Below are positions 54,726 to 63,988 of a stretch of 64,000 nucleotides of DNA, one piece after another. The notes beneath the pieces are model-generated. The model did not search any database. It was not told where the DNA came from and was given only the letters and a program-made list of their open reading frames with translations. The stretch comes from Rivularia sp. MS3 (GTDB taxonomy: Bacteria > Cyanobacteriota > Cyanobacteriia > Cyanobacteriales > Nostocaceae). The stretch spans positions 99,602-163,601 of the forward strand of contig JAHCMI010000008.1 in the NCBI GenBank assembly GCA_019192545.1, given 5' to 3'. Every line of letters begins with the position of its first letter. The first letter of the stretch is position 1. Both the position numbers and the translations under genes were made by a program.

Positions 54726-55838
54726 TTAATTCACTTGAGAAACGGGGAATTGTCCGGGTTGAACGCGGATATTTACATTTCTACCAGCGCGATTCACTGC
54801 TACTTGAACGTTGCCGCCGACTGAGGTTTTTTCTACCGCTAATTGAACGTCGTCTGCGGTTTTTACCGATTTACCATCAATTTGTTGAATTACATCTCCT
54901 GCCCGTAAACCTGCTCTAGCTGCGGGAGAATTGCGAGCTACGTCTACAATCACGATACCTCTGTTGGCTGATAATCTTAAACCAAGTTCGCGACTTAAGT
55001 CTTGCTTCAAATCTGAAGTTAAGGTTGTCATGCGAATTCCTAGGTAAGGATGCGCTACTTTTTCACCAGCAATTAACTGACTGGCTATTTGTTGAGCTTT
55101 ATTAATGGGAATTGCAAATCCTAAACCTTGAGCGCGTCCAATTATTGCAGTATTAATACCGATAACTTCACCGCGCTGATTTAATAAAGGACCACCAGAA
55201 TTACCGGGGTTAATTGCTGCGTCGGTTTGGATAAAGCGAACTCGTTTGTCAGCAGCACCGATGACTCCACTTGAACGCCCCGTACCGCTAATGATTCCAG
55301 CAGTTACAGTATTATCTAAACCCAAAGGATTACCAATGGCGATCGCCCATTCACCGGGTTTGAGATTTTGTGAATTACCCATCTCTACTGTTGGTAAGTT
55401 ATTTGCGGAAACTTTCACCACAGCAACATCGGTTAAATCGTCTAACCCTACAACTTCACCCATTAAGTTGCGTCCATCACCTAAAGTAACTCGAACTCTA
55501 GAAGAACCTTTGACTACATGAGCGTTGGTAAGAATGGTACCGTTGGAATCGATGATAAAACCAGAACCGATTCCGCTTGACTGTCTCGAACGTCTTCCTC
55601 TAGTAGAGGTACGAGTCGAATCAATTCGCACAACCGCAGGGCCTGTTTTTTCTACCGCATTCGCAATAAAGTTATTAGGAACGGCTTGGCTGATATTTCC
55701 GGGTACTTGAGCGATTTTTTGCTCTTGCTGTTGTGAAGCTTCAGTTGGTAATAACTGAGTCACCGGTAAGCTAAAAGCAGCGCCTGCAAAGAATACAGAT
55801 AAATAAGCTAGCGATTTAGGGAAGGATACTTTACTCAT
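54726..55838 (-). CDS. hhoA: HtrA/Deg-family serine protease (HhoA-like)
   Basis: Periplasmic trypsin-like protease with one PDZ domain, 370 residues. N-terminal hydrophobic export segment (LAYLSVFFAGAAFSLP). Catalytic His107 (TNAHVV), Asp137 (DDLTDVAV), Ser214 (NPGNSGGPL). PDZ at about 262-360 (GIVIVDVARNSPAARAGLRAGDVIQQIDGK). Cyanobacteria have three such proteins (HtrA, HhoA, HhoB) for envelope and photosynthetic protein quality control; HhoA is my best guess but the three cannot be firmly separated by eye. Confidence 0.9.
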   Translation of the reverse strand: MSKVSFPKSLAYLSVFFAGAAFSLPVTQLLPTEASQQQEQKIAQVPGNISQAVPNNFIANAVEKTGPAVVRIDSTRTSTRGRRSRQSSGIGSGFIIDSNGTILTNAHVVKGSSRVRVTLGDGRNLMGEVVGLDDLTDVAVVKVSANNLPTVEMGNSQNLKPGEWAIAIGNPLGLDNTVTAGIISGTGRSSGVIGAADKRVRFIQTDAAINPGNSGGPLLNQRGEVIGINTAIIGRAQGLGFAIPINKAQQIASQLIAGEKVAHPYLGIRMTTLTSDLKQDLSRELGLRLSANRGIVIVDVARNSPAARAGLRAGDVIQQIDGKSVKTADDVQLAVEKTSVGGNVQVAVNRAGRNVNIRVQPGQFPVSQVN

Positions 55839-56443
55839 AGTTGTTAGCGGTTAGTAGTTAGTTGTTTTAAAGGAGTTAATAGGAATTTTTCTTGTTAACT
55901 TTAGTATGAGGGGTAAATATGACAGAAATATGTCAGATTATTCTTTATTAAGACTGAATACAAAACTAGAAATAGCACTACGTAATAACGGTTAGGAAAT
56001 TAATAAAACTAAAACCTTTGACCTTTAACCTTTTTAACCTTTAACCTTCGACCTTCAGTTTAGGTAGTCTAGTTACTAAGAAGATAGATTTTCTTAGTAA
56101 CCAGAAACATAGTGTGTGTGTGGTTGGGAGAAAAGGTTAGATATCCGTGGAAAGGTAATTGTTATTGGCTGCTAACTCGTTTCTTTACCCGATAGCTTTA
56201 ATATGGCAGGCAAATATGACATGAATATGTCAGATTGAAAATTTAACTTTGTACCCTCTGCACCTAGCTTAGTACTAATACAGTTGCCGGGAGGTAAAAA
56301 GTAACAGGTATTACATTACAAGGCTTTCAAACTTTTTAATGGGGTGCGTTATTCAAGTCGTGCTGTATTAGTACTCCAACAAGCCTAAATCGCCGGGTGA
56401 GAACAAGAATTAGTAAAGTACGTTAATTAAACAGATTTTCTTT
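55839..56443. other. gap with heptamer repeats
   Basis: At 56008-56058 there are about six units of aaccttt/gaccttt. Otherwise no gene. It holds the hhoA promoter and the 3' region of rppB. Confidence 0.6.
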
Positions 56444-57721
56444 TCAAATTTTTTTCAACGGTAAACAAACTTGAAAAATCGTTCCTTCACCAACTGTACT
56501 TTCTACAGAAATTTCACCGCTGTGAGCTTTGACTATTTGTTGAGCGATCGCCAATCCCAAGCCGAAGCCACCAGAACTTCGAGTACGGGAGCTATCTACT
56601 CGATAAAATCTCTCGAAAATATGCGGTAAATCTTCAGCAGGGATACCAATTCCGCTATCAACTACTTGAATGGATATTCGCCGCAGTTGAGTAAACATCT
56701 TTAGCTGAACCGTACCGCCTTCAGGAGTATATTTACAAGCATTATCTAATAGGTTTTTTAAAGCTTGCTGTAATAAATCTGGATCGGCAAATACTATTAC
56801 TTCTTGAGATGGAAGTTCAGCAATAATACTTAATGCTTTTTCTCGAGCAACTAATTGATATTCTTTTAATAAATTATTTAAAAAACTCACAATTTCAAGA
56901 CTCTGTAAGTCTTTGGGATTCAAACGTCCCTCATGTCTAGCTAAAAATAATAAATTGCCAATCAGAGCGCTCATTGATTTAGAAATGTCAACGATATTTT
57001 CCAAACGTTGGCGAGGTAGTTCGCTATTATCTTCCGGTGCGAGTAAACCAACTTGAGCATTACTTAAAATCGCTGCAATCGGCGCACGTAATTCGTGGGA
57101 AGCATCGGCAGTAAACCGCTGTAACTGTTCGTAAGAGCGTTTTGTCGGCTTCATTGCCACTCCACCCAAAAACCAACCGACGATTCCAGCTATACCTAAC
57201 GTAGTTGGAACACCTATAGATAAATAAAGTCGTAATTTTGCTAAATTTTTTTGAACTGGCTGTAAGGATTTAGCAACAATAATATAGCCCGTTTTCTTGT
57301 TTCCGTTTTGAATTGGCGAAGTTAATTGTCGCAGCCATTGTTGAGAATTAGCTGAATATTGATTGAATGGAATAGTTTGAAAGCCTGTTTTAACTGAATT
57401 CTGTGGAGGACAAATATAATAGTTAATTTCTAAAGGTTGTTTATCATCGTCGTACCAGCAAGCAAATTCAAATCCTTTAGGAATTCCATCCAAAGAAGAT
57501 TCAAGCTGCATATTTCCATACTTAATTATGTATTGTCCTTTGTTAGGAATATATTTGAACTTAGAAACATGACTTTGAGTTTCATTTTTTAAATCTAAGT
57601 CAAAATTACGTAGCCGTTCTCTAACAAATAAAATATAAACTACAAACGCGAAAGTAACTAAAATACCACCCATAGTAAGGGTGAATAAATAAGCTAAGCG
57701 ACGACGACTACGAGTTAGCAT
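56444..57721 (-). CDS. rppB: sensor histidine kinase RppB
   Basis: Membrane sensor kinase of 425 residues. Transmembrane helices at about 11-33 and 165-187 enclose a 130-residue periplasmic sensor region; it contains a pair of Cys (ACWY, ICPP). Then HisKA with phospho-accepting His209 (DASHELRAPIAAIL) and the ATPase domain: N box LKNLLDNACKYTPEGG, G1 VVDSGIGIP, F box, G2 GFGLGLAIA. It follows rppA on the same strand, about 97 bases away with heptamer repeats between them. The RppA/RppB (NrsR/NrsS-related) pair is known in cyanobacteria to respond to redox or nickel; the ligand here is not determined. Confidence 0.9.
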   Translation of the reverse strand: MLTRSRRRLAYLFTLTMGGILVTFAFVVYILFVRERLRNFDLDLKNETQSHVSKFKYIPNKGQYIIKYGNMQLESSLDGIPKGFEFACWYDDDKQPLEINYYICPPQNSVKTGFQTIPFNQYSANSQQWLRQLTSPIQNGNKKTGYIIVAKSLQPVQKNLAKLRLYLSIGVPTTLGIAGIVGWFLGGVAMKPTKRSYEQLQRFTADASHELRAPIAAILSNAQVGLLAPEDNSELPRQRLENIVDISKSMSALIGNLLFLARHEGRLNPKDLQSLEIVSFLNNLLKEYQLVAREKALSIIAELPSQEVIVFADPDLLQQALKNLLDNACKYTPEGGTVQLKMFTQLRRISIQVVDSGIGIPAEDLPHIFERFYRVDSSRTRSSGGFGLGLAIAQQIVKAHSGEISVESTVGEGTIFQVCLPLKKI

Positions 57722-57726
57722 CAGGT

Positions 57727-57816
57727 GTCAGTGAACAGTGAACAGTGAACAGTTAGGAGTTAGTTAAATAAATTTCCCCTTGTCTCCCCATCTCCCCATC
57801 TCCCGCTCTCCCCATC
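57727..57816. repeat. repeats between rppA and rppB
   Basis: 57727-57752: four units of cagtgaa. 57776-57816: pyrimidine-rich units (ccttgtctcccc, atctcccc) like the insert found inside miaA. The operon tolerates both. Confidence 0.8.
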
Positions 57817-57818
57817 CC

Positions 57819-58493
57819 TCACTTCGGTGCATTTAATCGATAACCCATACCGTATATTGTTTCCAAACAATCCTTAGCACCTAATGATTCTAAACGCTGT
57901 CTTACTCTTCTTACCAAAGTTGTGACAGCATTACTTTCTGGTTGAGTTCCCCATTCCCAAAGGGTATCTTCAATTTGTTCGCGGGACAAAACCTGGTTGG
58001 GATGACGCATTAAATATTCCATTAACTGGAATTCGCGAGTTGATAGCTTAGCTTTTACTTCTCCTCGCATCAAAGTTAAAGTATTTAAATGCAATTCTAA
58101 ATCTTCCAGCTTGAGAATATCACCTTGCCAAAGTGGCGATCGCCTTCCTAATGCTCTTACTCTAGCTAATAATTCGATTACGTCAACTGGTTTTACTAAG
58201 TAGTCATCAGCACCCGCATCTAAACCGGTAACTTTATCGTCAGTAGTATCTTTTGCGGTCAGCATTAATACGGGGGCAGTTTTTCCTGCTTGTCGATACT
58301 GATGGCATAATGCGACACCTGTAACATTTGGTAACATCCAATCTAAAATTAATAGATCGTATTCTTTCTGAGTAATCAGCCACTGTGCCGTATCACCATC
58401 TTCAACTGCATCGACAATATGCCCCACTGCCGATAAAGCCGCGTGTAAAGGCTCCAACTGTCTCGCATCATCTTCCACAAGTAGAATTACCAT
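57819..58493 (-). CDS. rppA: OmpR-type response regulator RppA
   Basis: A 224-residue response regulator. Receiver: acidic pair in VEDD, phospho-acceptor Asp51 (LLILDWMLP), Thr in LMLTAKD, Lys101 (YLVKPVD). Winged-helix DNA-binding domain from about 130: LSTREFQLMEYLMRHPNQVLS, TLWEWGTQPESNAVTTLVRRVR, and ending TIYGMGYRL. The WEWGTQPESNAV wording closely matches Synechocystis RppA as I recall it. Upstream of the kinase gene, forming an operon. Confidence 0.92.
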   Translation of the reverse strand: MVILLVEDDARQLEPLHAALSAVGHIVDAVEDGDTAQWLITQKEYDLLILDWMLPNVTGVALCHQYRQAGKTAPVLMLTAKDTTDDKVTGLDAGADDYLVKPVDVIELLARVRALGRRSPLWQGDILKLEDLELHLNTLTLMRGEVKAKLSTREFQLMEYLMRHPNQVLSREQIEDTLWEWGTQPESNAVTTLVRRVRQRLESLGAKDCLETIYGMGYRLNAPK

Positions 58494-58500
58494 AATTACA

Positions 58501-58646
58501 GTGAACAGTGAACAGTTAACAGTTAACAGTTAATAGTTTGATGGTGCAACTATTAAGTTAAAAATACCACTATAAAAATGAAAAAACGCTATATATAAAC
58601 TGGTTACTGGCTACTGCTCACTGATAACTACTCACTGATAACTGCT
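58501..58646. repeat. divergent promoter region with heptamer repeats
   Basis: 58502-58537: units of cagtgaa and cagttaa; 58604-58646: units of ctactgctcactgataa type. These repeats occupy most of the 150 bases between rppA and the divergent small gene, leaving little unique sequence for promoters. Confidence 0.75.
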
Positions 58647-59054
58647 ATGACTTCAAGAAATCTTTCTCCTCGATGGCTAAAATTCCTTAAATCGTTAGGA
58701 ATAGAATTCTGGCTACCTTTACCGCTTTTAGGTCTCGGCTTTTGGGTTGTTGGAGGGTGGTTAACCGAACAAACTTTAACTAACTCTTACAATAATAATG
58801 TTCTTCCGTTACAAACAACTCAACAAGATTATCGGTATGGAATAGTATCGATAAAAGTAAAAATATACCCCGATAAAGGTATTTCATTAGTGACAGTAAA
58901 AAAAGCAATAAATCAAATTATTGCCACAAAGTATGAGAAATCTGAAATTCTGTTAAATGCAACAGATATTCCTTCTGTAGAAGCAGAAATAAGCAACGAA
59001 CTTGGAATAAGTCGGGCAAAAGTCCGAAGAATGATGCGCTATCGGCGACAGTGA
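58647..59054 (+). CDS. small membrane protein, hypothetical
   Basis: A 135-residue protein with one N-terminal transmembrane helix (FWLPLPLLGLGFWVVGGWL), then a soluble part with IVSIKVKIYPDKGISLVTVKKAI and a basic C-terminal end (ISRAKVRRMMRYRR). Divergent from rppA, so it may be controlled by it; similar small membrane proteins accompany rppAB in some cyanobacteria, but I recall this only loosely. Function unknown. Confidence 0.65.
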   Translation: MTSRNLSPRWLKFLKSLGIEFWLPLPLLGLGFWVVGGWLTEQTLTNSYNNNVLPLQTTQQDYRYGIVSIKVKIYPDKGISLVTVKKAINQIIATKYEKSEILLNATDIPSVEAEISNELGISRAKVRRMMRYRRQ

Positions 59055-59080
59055 ATACTCAACAGCAACTATTAAGTAGT

Positions 59081-59103
59081 TAGTGCGAGCATCTTGCTCG
59101 CTA
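59081..59103. repeat. palindromic dispersed repeat
   Basis: gcgagca-tct-tgctcgc with short extensions, a hairpin found scattered in many cyanobacterial genomes. A further GC-rich stretch at about 59153-59200 (aacggaacgccggtt, ggttcgggaacc) contains smaller palindromes that resemble the tail of the hairpin repeat at 3729. Confidence 0.65.
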
Positions 59104-59309
59104 AATCTCCCCCTGCGAGTTCGCGAATTACGAATTATACTCACCACTCCCCTCAACGGAACGCCGGTTGCTAAAGCACTGGTTCGGGAACCTTCCCATA
59201 GAAGTGGATTCATCATCTGCCACTTTCCAAGTTTGCCAAAAAGCGCGTAGATATACCCATTTCTTGGTAAGTTATTCATAGCTTTAAAAAGTTGCAGTTA
59301 AGAATACGC

Positions 59310-59315
59310 AAGGAG
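59310..59315 (+). promoter_or_regulatory. ribosome binding site setting a TTG start
   Basis: aaggag lies 5 bases before TTG at 59321. No ATG or GTG fits this site, and the protein from TTG begins as the sulfurylase family expects ([18 protein letters not shown]), so the TTG start is well supported. Confidence 0.8.
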
Positions 59316-59320
59316 ATACG

Positions 59321-60499
59321 TTGAGTAATAATCTCGATGCTATTGCCGCACATGGCGGACAGTTGGTAAATCGCATCGCTTCACCGGAGCAAAAACAAGA
59401 ATTTATTTCAAAAGCTGATAGTTTACCCAGAGTCGAACTTGACGAGCGCGCTGTTTCCGATTTGGAAATGATTGCCATCGGGGGCTTTAGTCCGCTGACT
59501 GGTTTTATGAACGAGTCGGACTATAAACGTGTAGTCTCGGAAATGCGTTTGGCTTCGGGAGTGGCTTGGTCGATTCCGATTACGCTTTCAGTTACAGAGG
59601 AAGTCGCAAATTCTTTTAACAAAGGCGATTTAATCCGTTTGGATAACCCCAAAGGCGAATTTATTGGGGTATTAGAATTTTCGGAAAAATATAATTACGA
59701 TAAAAAACAAGAAGCAATTAATGTTTATCGGACTGATGAAGATAAGCATCCCGGTGTAAAAGTTGTTTACGATCAAGGTGCGGTAAATATCGCCGGTGAT
59801 GTGTGGTTGTTGGAACGTAAGGAAAATGCACAATTTCCTAAATATCAAATCGATCCAGCCGAGTCTAGAAAAATGTTTCGGGAAAAAGGTTGGAAAACTA
59901 TTGTTGGTTTCCAAACTCGCAACCCCATCCACCGCGCTCACGAATATATTCAGAAATGCGCTTTAGAAACTGTTGATGGTTTATTTTTACATCCTTTAGT
60001 GGGAGCAACAAAATCAGATGACATCCCCGCCGATGTGCGGATGCGTTGTTACGAAATTTTATTAGAAAACTATTATCCAGATGATAGAGTAATTTTAGCG
60101 ATAAATCCGGCAGCGATGCGCTACGCTGGACCTCGCGAAGCAATTTTTCATGCTTTAGTTCGCAAAAACTATGGCTGTACTCACTTTATTGTGGGAAGAG
60201 ATCATGCTGGCGTAGGTGATTACTACGGTACTTATGACGCACAGCACATCTTTGATGAATTTGAACCGGGAGAATTAGGCATTATCCCGATGAAGTTTGA
60301 ACACGCTTTCTACTGCACCCGCACGAAGCAGATGGCGACTGCAAAAACTAGCCCCAGCAAGAAAGAAGAACGGATTCATCTTTCAGGTACCAAAGTACGG
60401 GAAATGCTGCGTCGGGGAGAATCACCCCCAGCAGAATTTTCTCGTCCAGAGGTTGCAGCGGAGTTAGTACGCGCCATGCGAGTTCCTGTTGAAGCGTAA
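59321..60499 (+). CDS. sat: ATP sulfurylase
   Basis: Makes adenosine 5'-phosphosulfate from ATP and sulfate, the first step of sulfate assimilation. Length 392, the single-domain form. Motifs: [16 protein letters not shown] (the QxRNPxHxxH ATP site), [58 protein letters not shown] (split here over several positions 266-306), and [20 protein letters not shown] [17 protein letters not shown] start decided by the ribosome site at 59310. Confidence 0.96.
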   Translation: MSNNLDAIAAHGGQLVNRIASPEQKQEFISKADSLPRVELDERAVSDLEMIAIGGFSPLTGFMNESDYKRVVSEMRLASGVAWSIPITLSVTEEVANSFNKGDLIRLDNPKGEFIGVLEFSEKYNYDKKQEAINVYRTDEDKHPGVKVVYDQGAVNIAGDVWLLERKENAQFPKYQIDPAESRKMFREKGWKTIVGFQTRNPIHRAHEYIQKCALETVDGLFLHPLVGATKSDDIPADVRMRCYEILLENYYPDDRVILAINPAAMRYAGPREAIFHALVRKNYGCTHFIVGRDHAGVGDYYGTYDAQHIFDEFEPGELGIIPMKFEHAFYCTRTKQMATAKTSPSKKEERIHLSGTKVREMLRRGESPPAEFSRPEVAAELVRAMRVPVEA

Positions 60500-60614
60500 A
60501 TTAGAAGCATAATTAAATATTTTGCTTCCAAAACCGTATAAGCTATAGCTTTACATAATCGAATTCAGCCCTTTAATCTGATAGCTAAGGATTTGAGGGT
60601 TGAGGGGTTAACTT

Positions 60615-62825
60615 ATGAAGCGGCGAATCTTTTTAAAACGAATAGGCTCTATTTTGGCGGTATTAGGAGTTACCGAGTCATCGTGGTGGACGCAAGCGAG
60701 CCGTCTGCAACAGGCACTAGCTGATAGTAATCCACGCAAGTTGGCGTTACTGGTAGGCATCAATCAATACCCGCAAATTCCCGCACTCAAGGGTTGTCTG
60801 ACGGATGTGGAACTGCAAAGGGAGCTTTTAATTCATCGCTTTGGCTTCCAACCGTCAGATATTCTATGTTTGACAAACAAGCAAGCAACTAGACAAGGTA
60901 TTGAAAACGCATTTCTCGAACATTTAGTCAACCAAGCTAAGCCTGGTGATGTGGTTGTCTTCCATTTCAGCGGTTATGGCAGTCGAATTAAAACCAAAAG
61001 TTTACTTGGTGGGATGGAAAATGCTTTAATTCCCGTCAATGGAACTAAAATCATCAAAGATTCCGAGAAAATTGCTAACTATTTATTAGAAGACAGTTTA
61101 TTGCTGTTAATGCAGTCATTAGCTACCGAGCGGGCTACGGCAATATTAGACACTAGTTATTACAAACCCAGTATTTCCCAACCAACGGGATTAAGAAGTC
61201 GTTCTTGGAAAGCACCCTTAGAAGGGCTGTTTTTAGCTGAAGAAGTCGAATTTCAAAAGCAGTTACCAAAAAAGGTTGCTTCCGACAAGTTGAACATTTT
61301 GCTTGCATCCAGTTCAAGTTCAAAGGATTTAGCAAAAGAAATTATATTTTCTGACTTTAGTGCGGGTTTATTTACCTATGCCTTAACACAATATCTCTGG
61401 GAAATCACTACTGCAAAAACGGTTCAAATAAGTTTATCTCGTGTCGGAAGTTCGATGCTGTCTTTGGGTAGCTTTCAAGAGCCAGTTTTACTTGAAAAAA
61501 ACAATCAAACCAAGGCTCTGATTGCTGCTGACGTATTATCAAAGCCAATTGCAGGAGCAGATGGAGCGATAACTGCTGTAGAAGATGACGGAAAAACTGT
61601 TCATTTGTGGTTGGGAGGAATACCGGCGCAAGTACTCGAATATTACGGAGTGAATTCGCAATTTACTTTTTATTCGGCAGCATCACCTTCAACCGCACCT
61701 TTAGCGTTACGCAGTCGCAATGGTTTGAAAGCAAAAGCAATATTAAAGCAAACCAAAAACAAGCAAGTAAGCCCAAAAGTGGGGGGGCTTGTAAGAGAAA
61801 CCACTAGAGTTTTACCGAAAGAGATTAATTTAAAAATTGCTCTAGATGACGTTAGTTTGGAACGAATTGAACGAGTTGACGCGACAAGTGCTTTTGCTTC
61901 CATTGAGCGTGTTAGTAGCGTCACTGCCCAGGAGCAACCAGCCGATTATCTATTTGGTAAACTGCCAGAAACAGAAGTTCCCGACACGGAAGTAAATAAT
62001 TCAATGGCGATATCGTCTTCAAGTCGCTATGGTTTATTTACTTTGGGAGGGCAGTTAATTCCCGATACTCTTGGAGAAGAAGGAGAAGCATTAAAAGTCG
62101 CAGTTTATCGGTTAGCTCCCAAACTCAAAACTCTTTTAGCAGCTAAATTGTGGAAGCTGACTCAAAACGAAGCAAGTTCGAGTTTAAGCGTTAAAGCAAC
62201 TTTGGAAGTAATTGACAGAAAACTACCCCGTACTTTAATGCAGCGCCAAACAAGGCGAACTTTAGGTATGGAAACATCTGGCAAGAAAACACAGGATATT
62301 TCTTCTTTAGGAATCCCTACAGTATCTACTGGTAGTAAAGTGCGCTATCGAGTAGAAAACACTGGAGACAGAAAGCTGTATTTAATGTTGCTTGGATTAA
62401 ACAATAGTAAAAATCCAATCGCTCTTTATCCTTGGTATAAAGAGGAAGAATCTGAAGAAAATTCTAGCAAACCAGAACTTCAACAGGTAATTATTTCTCC
62501 AGGAGAATCATTGGTAATACCTAAAACAACTGCTGGTTTTGAATGGGTAATGTCGGGGCCAGATTTTTGGTGTGAAACTCAAATGATTCTTAGCACGGCA
62601 CCTTTTACTAAAACTTTAGCAGCCCTCGATGAAGGTAAACATTCTACAAGAGAAAATCACCGCATTTCACCGTTATTAAATCCTTTAGAAGTCGCACAAG
62701 CGCTTTTAGAAGATTTGAATCAAGCCAGTATAAAAAAAGAGGAAACACAAAATCTAGCTGCTGATTCTTGGGTTTGGGATGTTAATAATTGGGTAGCATT
62801 TAACTTCTTATTTCAAGTAGTTTGA
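60615..62825 (+). CDS. pseudo-orthocaspase with DUF4384-like C-terminus
   Basis: A 736-residue caspase-fold protein. Twin-arginine-like start MKRRIFLKRIGSILAVLGV suggests export. Caspase p20-like domain at about 42-280 (RKLALLVGINQYPQIPALKGCLTDVE). The catalytic His of HYSGHG is Tyr121 here (FHFSGYG) and the catalytic Cys of DSCHSG is Ser181 (LDTSYY), so it cannot act as a Cys protease by the usual mechanism; Tyr/Ser pseudo-orthocaspases are known. The C-terminal third contains a DUF4384-like domain (VRYRVENTGDRKLYLMLLG, ALYPWYKEE, IISPGESLVIP), an envelope-type beta domain. Role unknown. Confidence 0.9.
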   Translation: MKRRIFLKRIGSILAVLGVTESSWWTQASRLQQALADSNPRKLALLVGINQYPQIPALKGCLTDVELQRELLIHRFGFQPSDILCLTNKQATRQGIENAFLEHLVNQAKPGDVVVFHFSGYGSRIKTKSLLGGMENALIPVNGTKIIKDSEKIANYLLEDSLLLLMQSLATERATAILDTSYYKPSISQPTGLRSRSWKAPLEGLFLAEEVEFQKQLPKKVASDKLNILLASSSSSKDLAKEIIFSDFSAGLFTYALTQYLWEITTAKTVQISLSRVGSSMLSLGSFQEPVLLEKNNQTKALIAADVLSKPIAGADGAITAVEDDGKTVHLWLGGIPAQVLEYYGVNSQFTFYSAASPSTAPLALRSRNGLKAKAILKQTKNKQVSPKVGGLVRETTRVLPKEINLKIALDDVSLERIERVDATSAFASIERVSSVTAQEQPADYLFGKLPETEVPDTEVNNSMAISSSSRYGLFTLGGQLIPDTLGEEGEALKVAVYRLAPKLKTLLAAKLWKLTQNEASSSLSVKATLEVIDRKLPRTLMQRQTRRTLGMETSGKKTQDISSLGIPTVSTGSKVRYRVENTGDRKLYLMLLGLNNSKNPIALYPWYKEEESEENSSKPELQQVIISPGESLVIPKTTAGFEWVMSGPDFWCETQMILSTAPFTKTLAALDEGKHSTRENHRISPLLNPLEVAQALLEDLNQASIKKEETQNLAADSWVWDVNNWVAFNFLFQVV

Positions 62826-62867
62826 ATGCGTAAGATTTTAGGCAAGATGTATTTAAACGTTGGTAGT

Positions 62868-62937
62868 TAAACATTGGGTATTGGGCATTGGGAAAAAGTA
62901 AATTTTTAAACAATATCCCATTACCCATTACCTATTT
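62868..62937. repeat. opposed heptamer repeats forming a hairpin
   Basis: Left part: attgggt, attgggc units; right part: cccatta, acccatta units. As reverse complements they can pair into a long stem, and they lie between two convergent genes, so they may terminate both. Confidence 0.7.
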
Positions 62938-63810
62938 TTACAAATACTTCTGCAACAACAACTTTAATTTTTCCATTGTCTTAGCTGGAGCTTTATCCAA
63001 AGGAGTGAAAATTGCATACTTTAAAGCTGAATGTGCTTCGCTTTCGGGTGGATTTTTACTTACACGTTTCACCGTTTCTTGAATTACCTTTTGAGCGTTG
63101 ACGGCGTTTTTCTGTAAATTACCAACTACCATTTCTACAGTTACACTATCATGCTCCGGATGCCAGCAATCGTAATCCGTTGCTAAAGCCAAAGTCGCAT
63201 AGGCAATCTCTGCTTCTCTTGCTAACTTTGCTTCGGTTAAATTAGTCATGCCGATAACCGTAGCATCCCAACTTCGATAAAGGTGAGATTCTGCTTTAGT
63301 AGAAAAAGCTGGCCCTTCCATACACACATAAGTTCCGCCACGGTGTAAAGTAACATCAGGGAGATTGAGAGAGGCGATCGCCGCAGCTAAAATACCGGCT
63401 AAATTATTGCAAACTGGATCGCCAAAAGCAATGTGAGCAATTATTCCTTCACCGAAAAACGTGGAAATTCGATTTTTTGTTCTGTCAATAAATTGATTCG
63501 GTACCACCATATCCAGAGGTTTGACTTCTTCCTTCAACGAACCCACCGCAGAAGCTGAGATAATATACTCCACACCCAGTTTTTTCATGGCGTAGATATT
63601 AGCGCGAAACGGCAATTCTGAAGGTAATAAAGTATGATTGCGGTTGTGTCTAGGTAAAAAAGCTACTTGCGTACCATCTAAATTCCCCACAATAAAAGCA
63701 TCAGAAGGTTTACCAAATGGGGTTTCTACCTCAATTTCTTCTATATCTTTGAGTGCATCCATCTTGTATAAACCGCTGCCACCAATCACTCCAATTTGAG
63801 CCTGAGCCAT
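62938..63810 (-). CDS. mtnP: S-methyl-5'-thioadenosine phosphorylase
   Basis: Phosphorolyses methylthioadenosine to adenine and methylthioribose-1-phosphate in methionine salvage. Length 290. GVIGGSGLY at the N-terminus (phosphate site), [25 protein letters not shown] region split over residues 53-76, SAVGSL, and [19 protein letters not shown] with [16 protein letters not shown] (the MTAP signature, with Asn/Thr selecting a methylthio group). Monocistronic. Confidence 0.95.
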   Translation of the reverse strand: MAQAQIGVIGGSGLYKMDALKDIEEIEVETPFGKPSDAFIVGNLDGTQVAFLPRHNRNHTLLPSELPFRANIYAMKKLGVEYIISASAVGSLKEEVKPLDMVVPNQFIDRTKNRISTFFGEGIIAHIAFGDPVCNNLAGILAAAIASLNLPDVTLHRGGTYVCMEGPAFSTKAESHLYRSWDATVIGMTNLTEAKLAREAEIAYATLALATDYDCWHPEHDSVTVEMVVGNLQKNAVNAQKVIQETVKRVSKNPPESEAHSALKYAIFTPLDKAPAKTMEKLKLLLQKYL

Positions 63811-63891
63811 GATTATTTCTTGTAAATTGCTGTTGTGTCGTGGTTATTGTAATAGAAATTGAGAATTGAGCATGGGGTAGAATTTATTCAG

Positions 63892-63920
63892 AAACCGGGT
63901 TTTTTGAAAAAACCCGGTTT
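63892..63920. terminator. hairpin aaaccgggttttttg type
   Basis: Arms aaaccgggtttttt and aaaaaacccggttt, perfect over 14 bases with a one-base loop. Same kind as the mnmA terminator. It lies upstream of mtnP, so it probably serves a gene beyond the window edge or is a dispersed palindrome. Confidence 0.65.
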
Positions 63921-63952
63921 ATAACAGAAGAACATAAGAAAAATAAACCAGC

Positions 63953-63988
63953 AAAAAATGCCTCCCGATTGCTCGGAAGGCATTTTTA
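63953..63988. terminator. bidirectional terminator at window edge
   Basis: Arms aatgcctcc and ggaaggcatt with one bulge, with T-runs on both strands (cattttta on plus; a T6 on minus). Likely ends a minus-strand gene outside the window. Confidence 0.7.
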
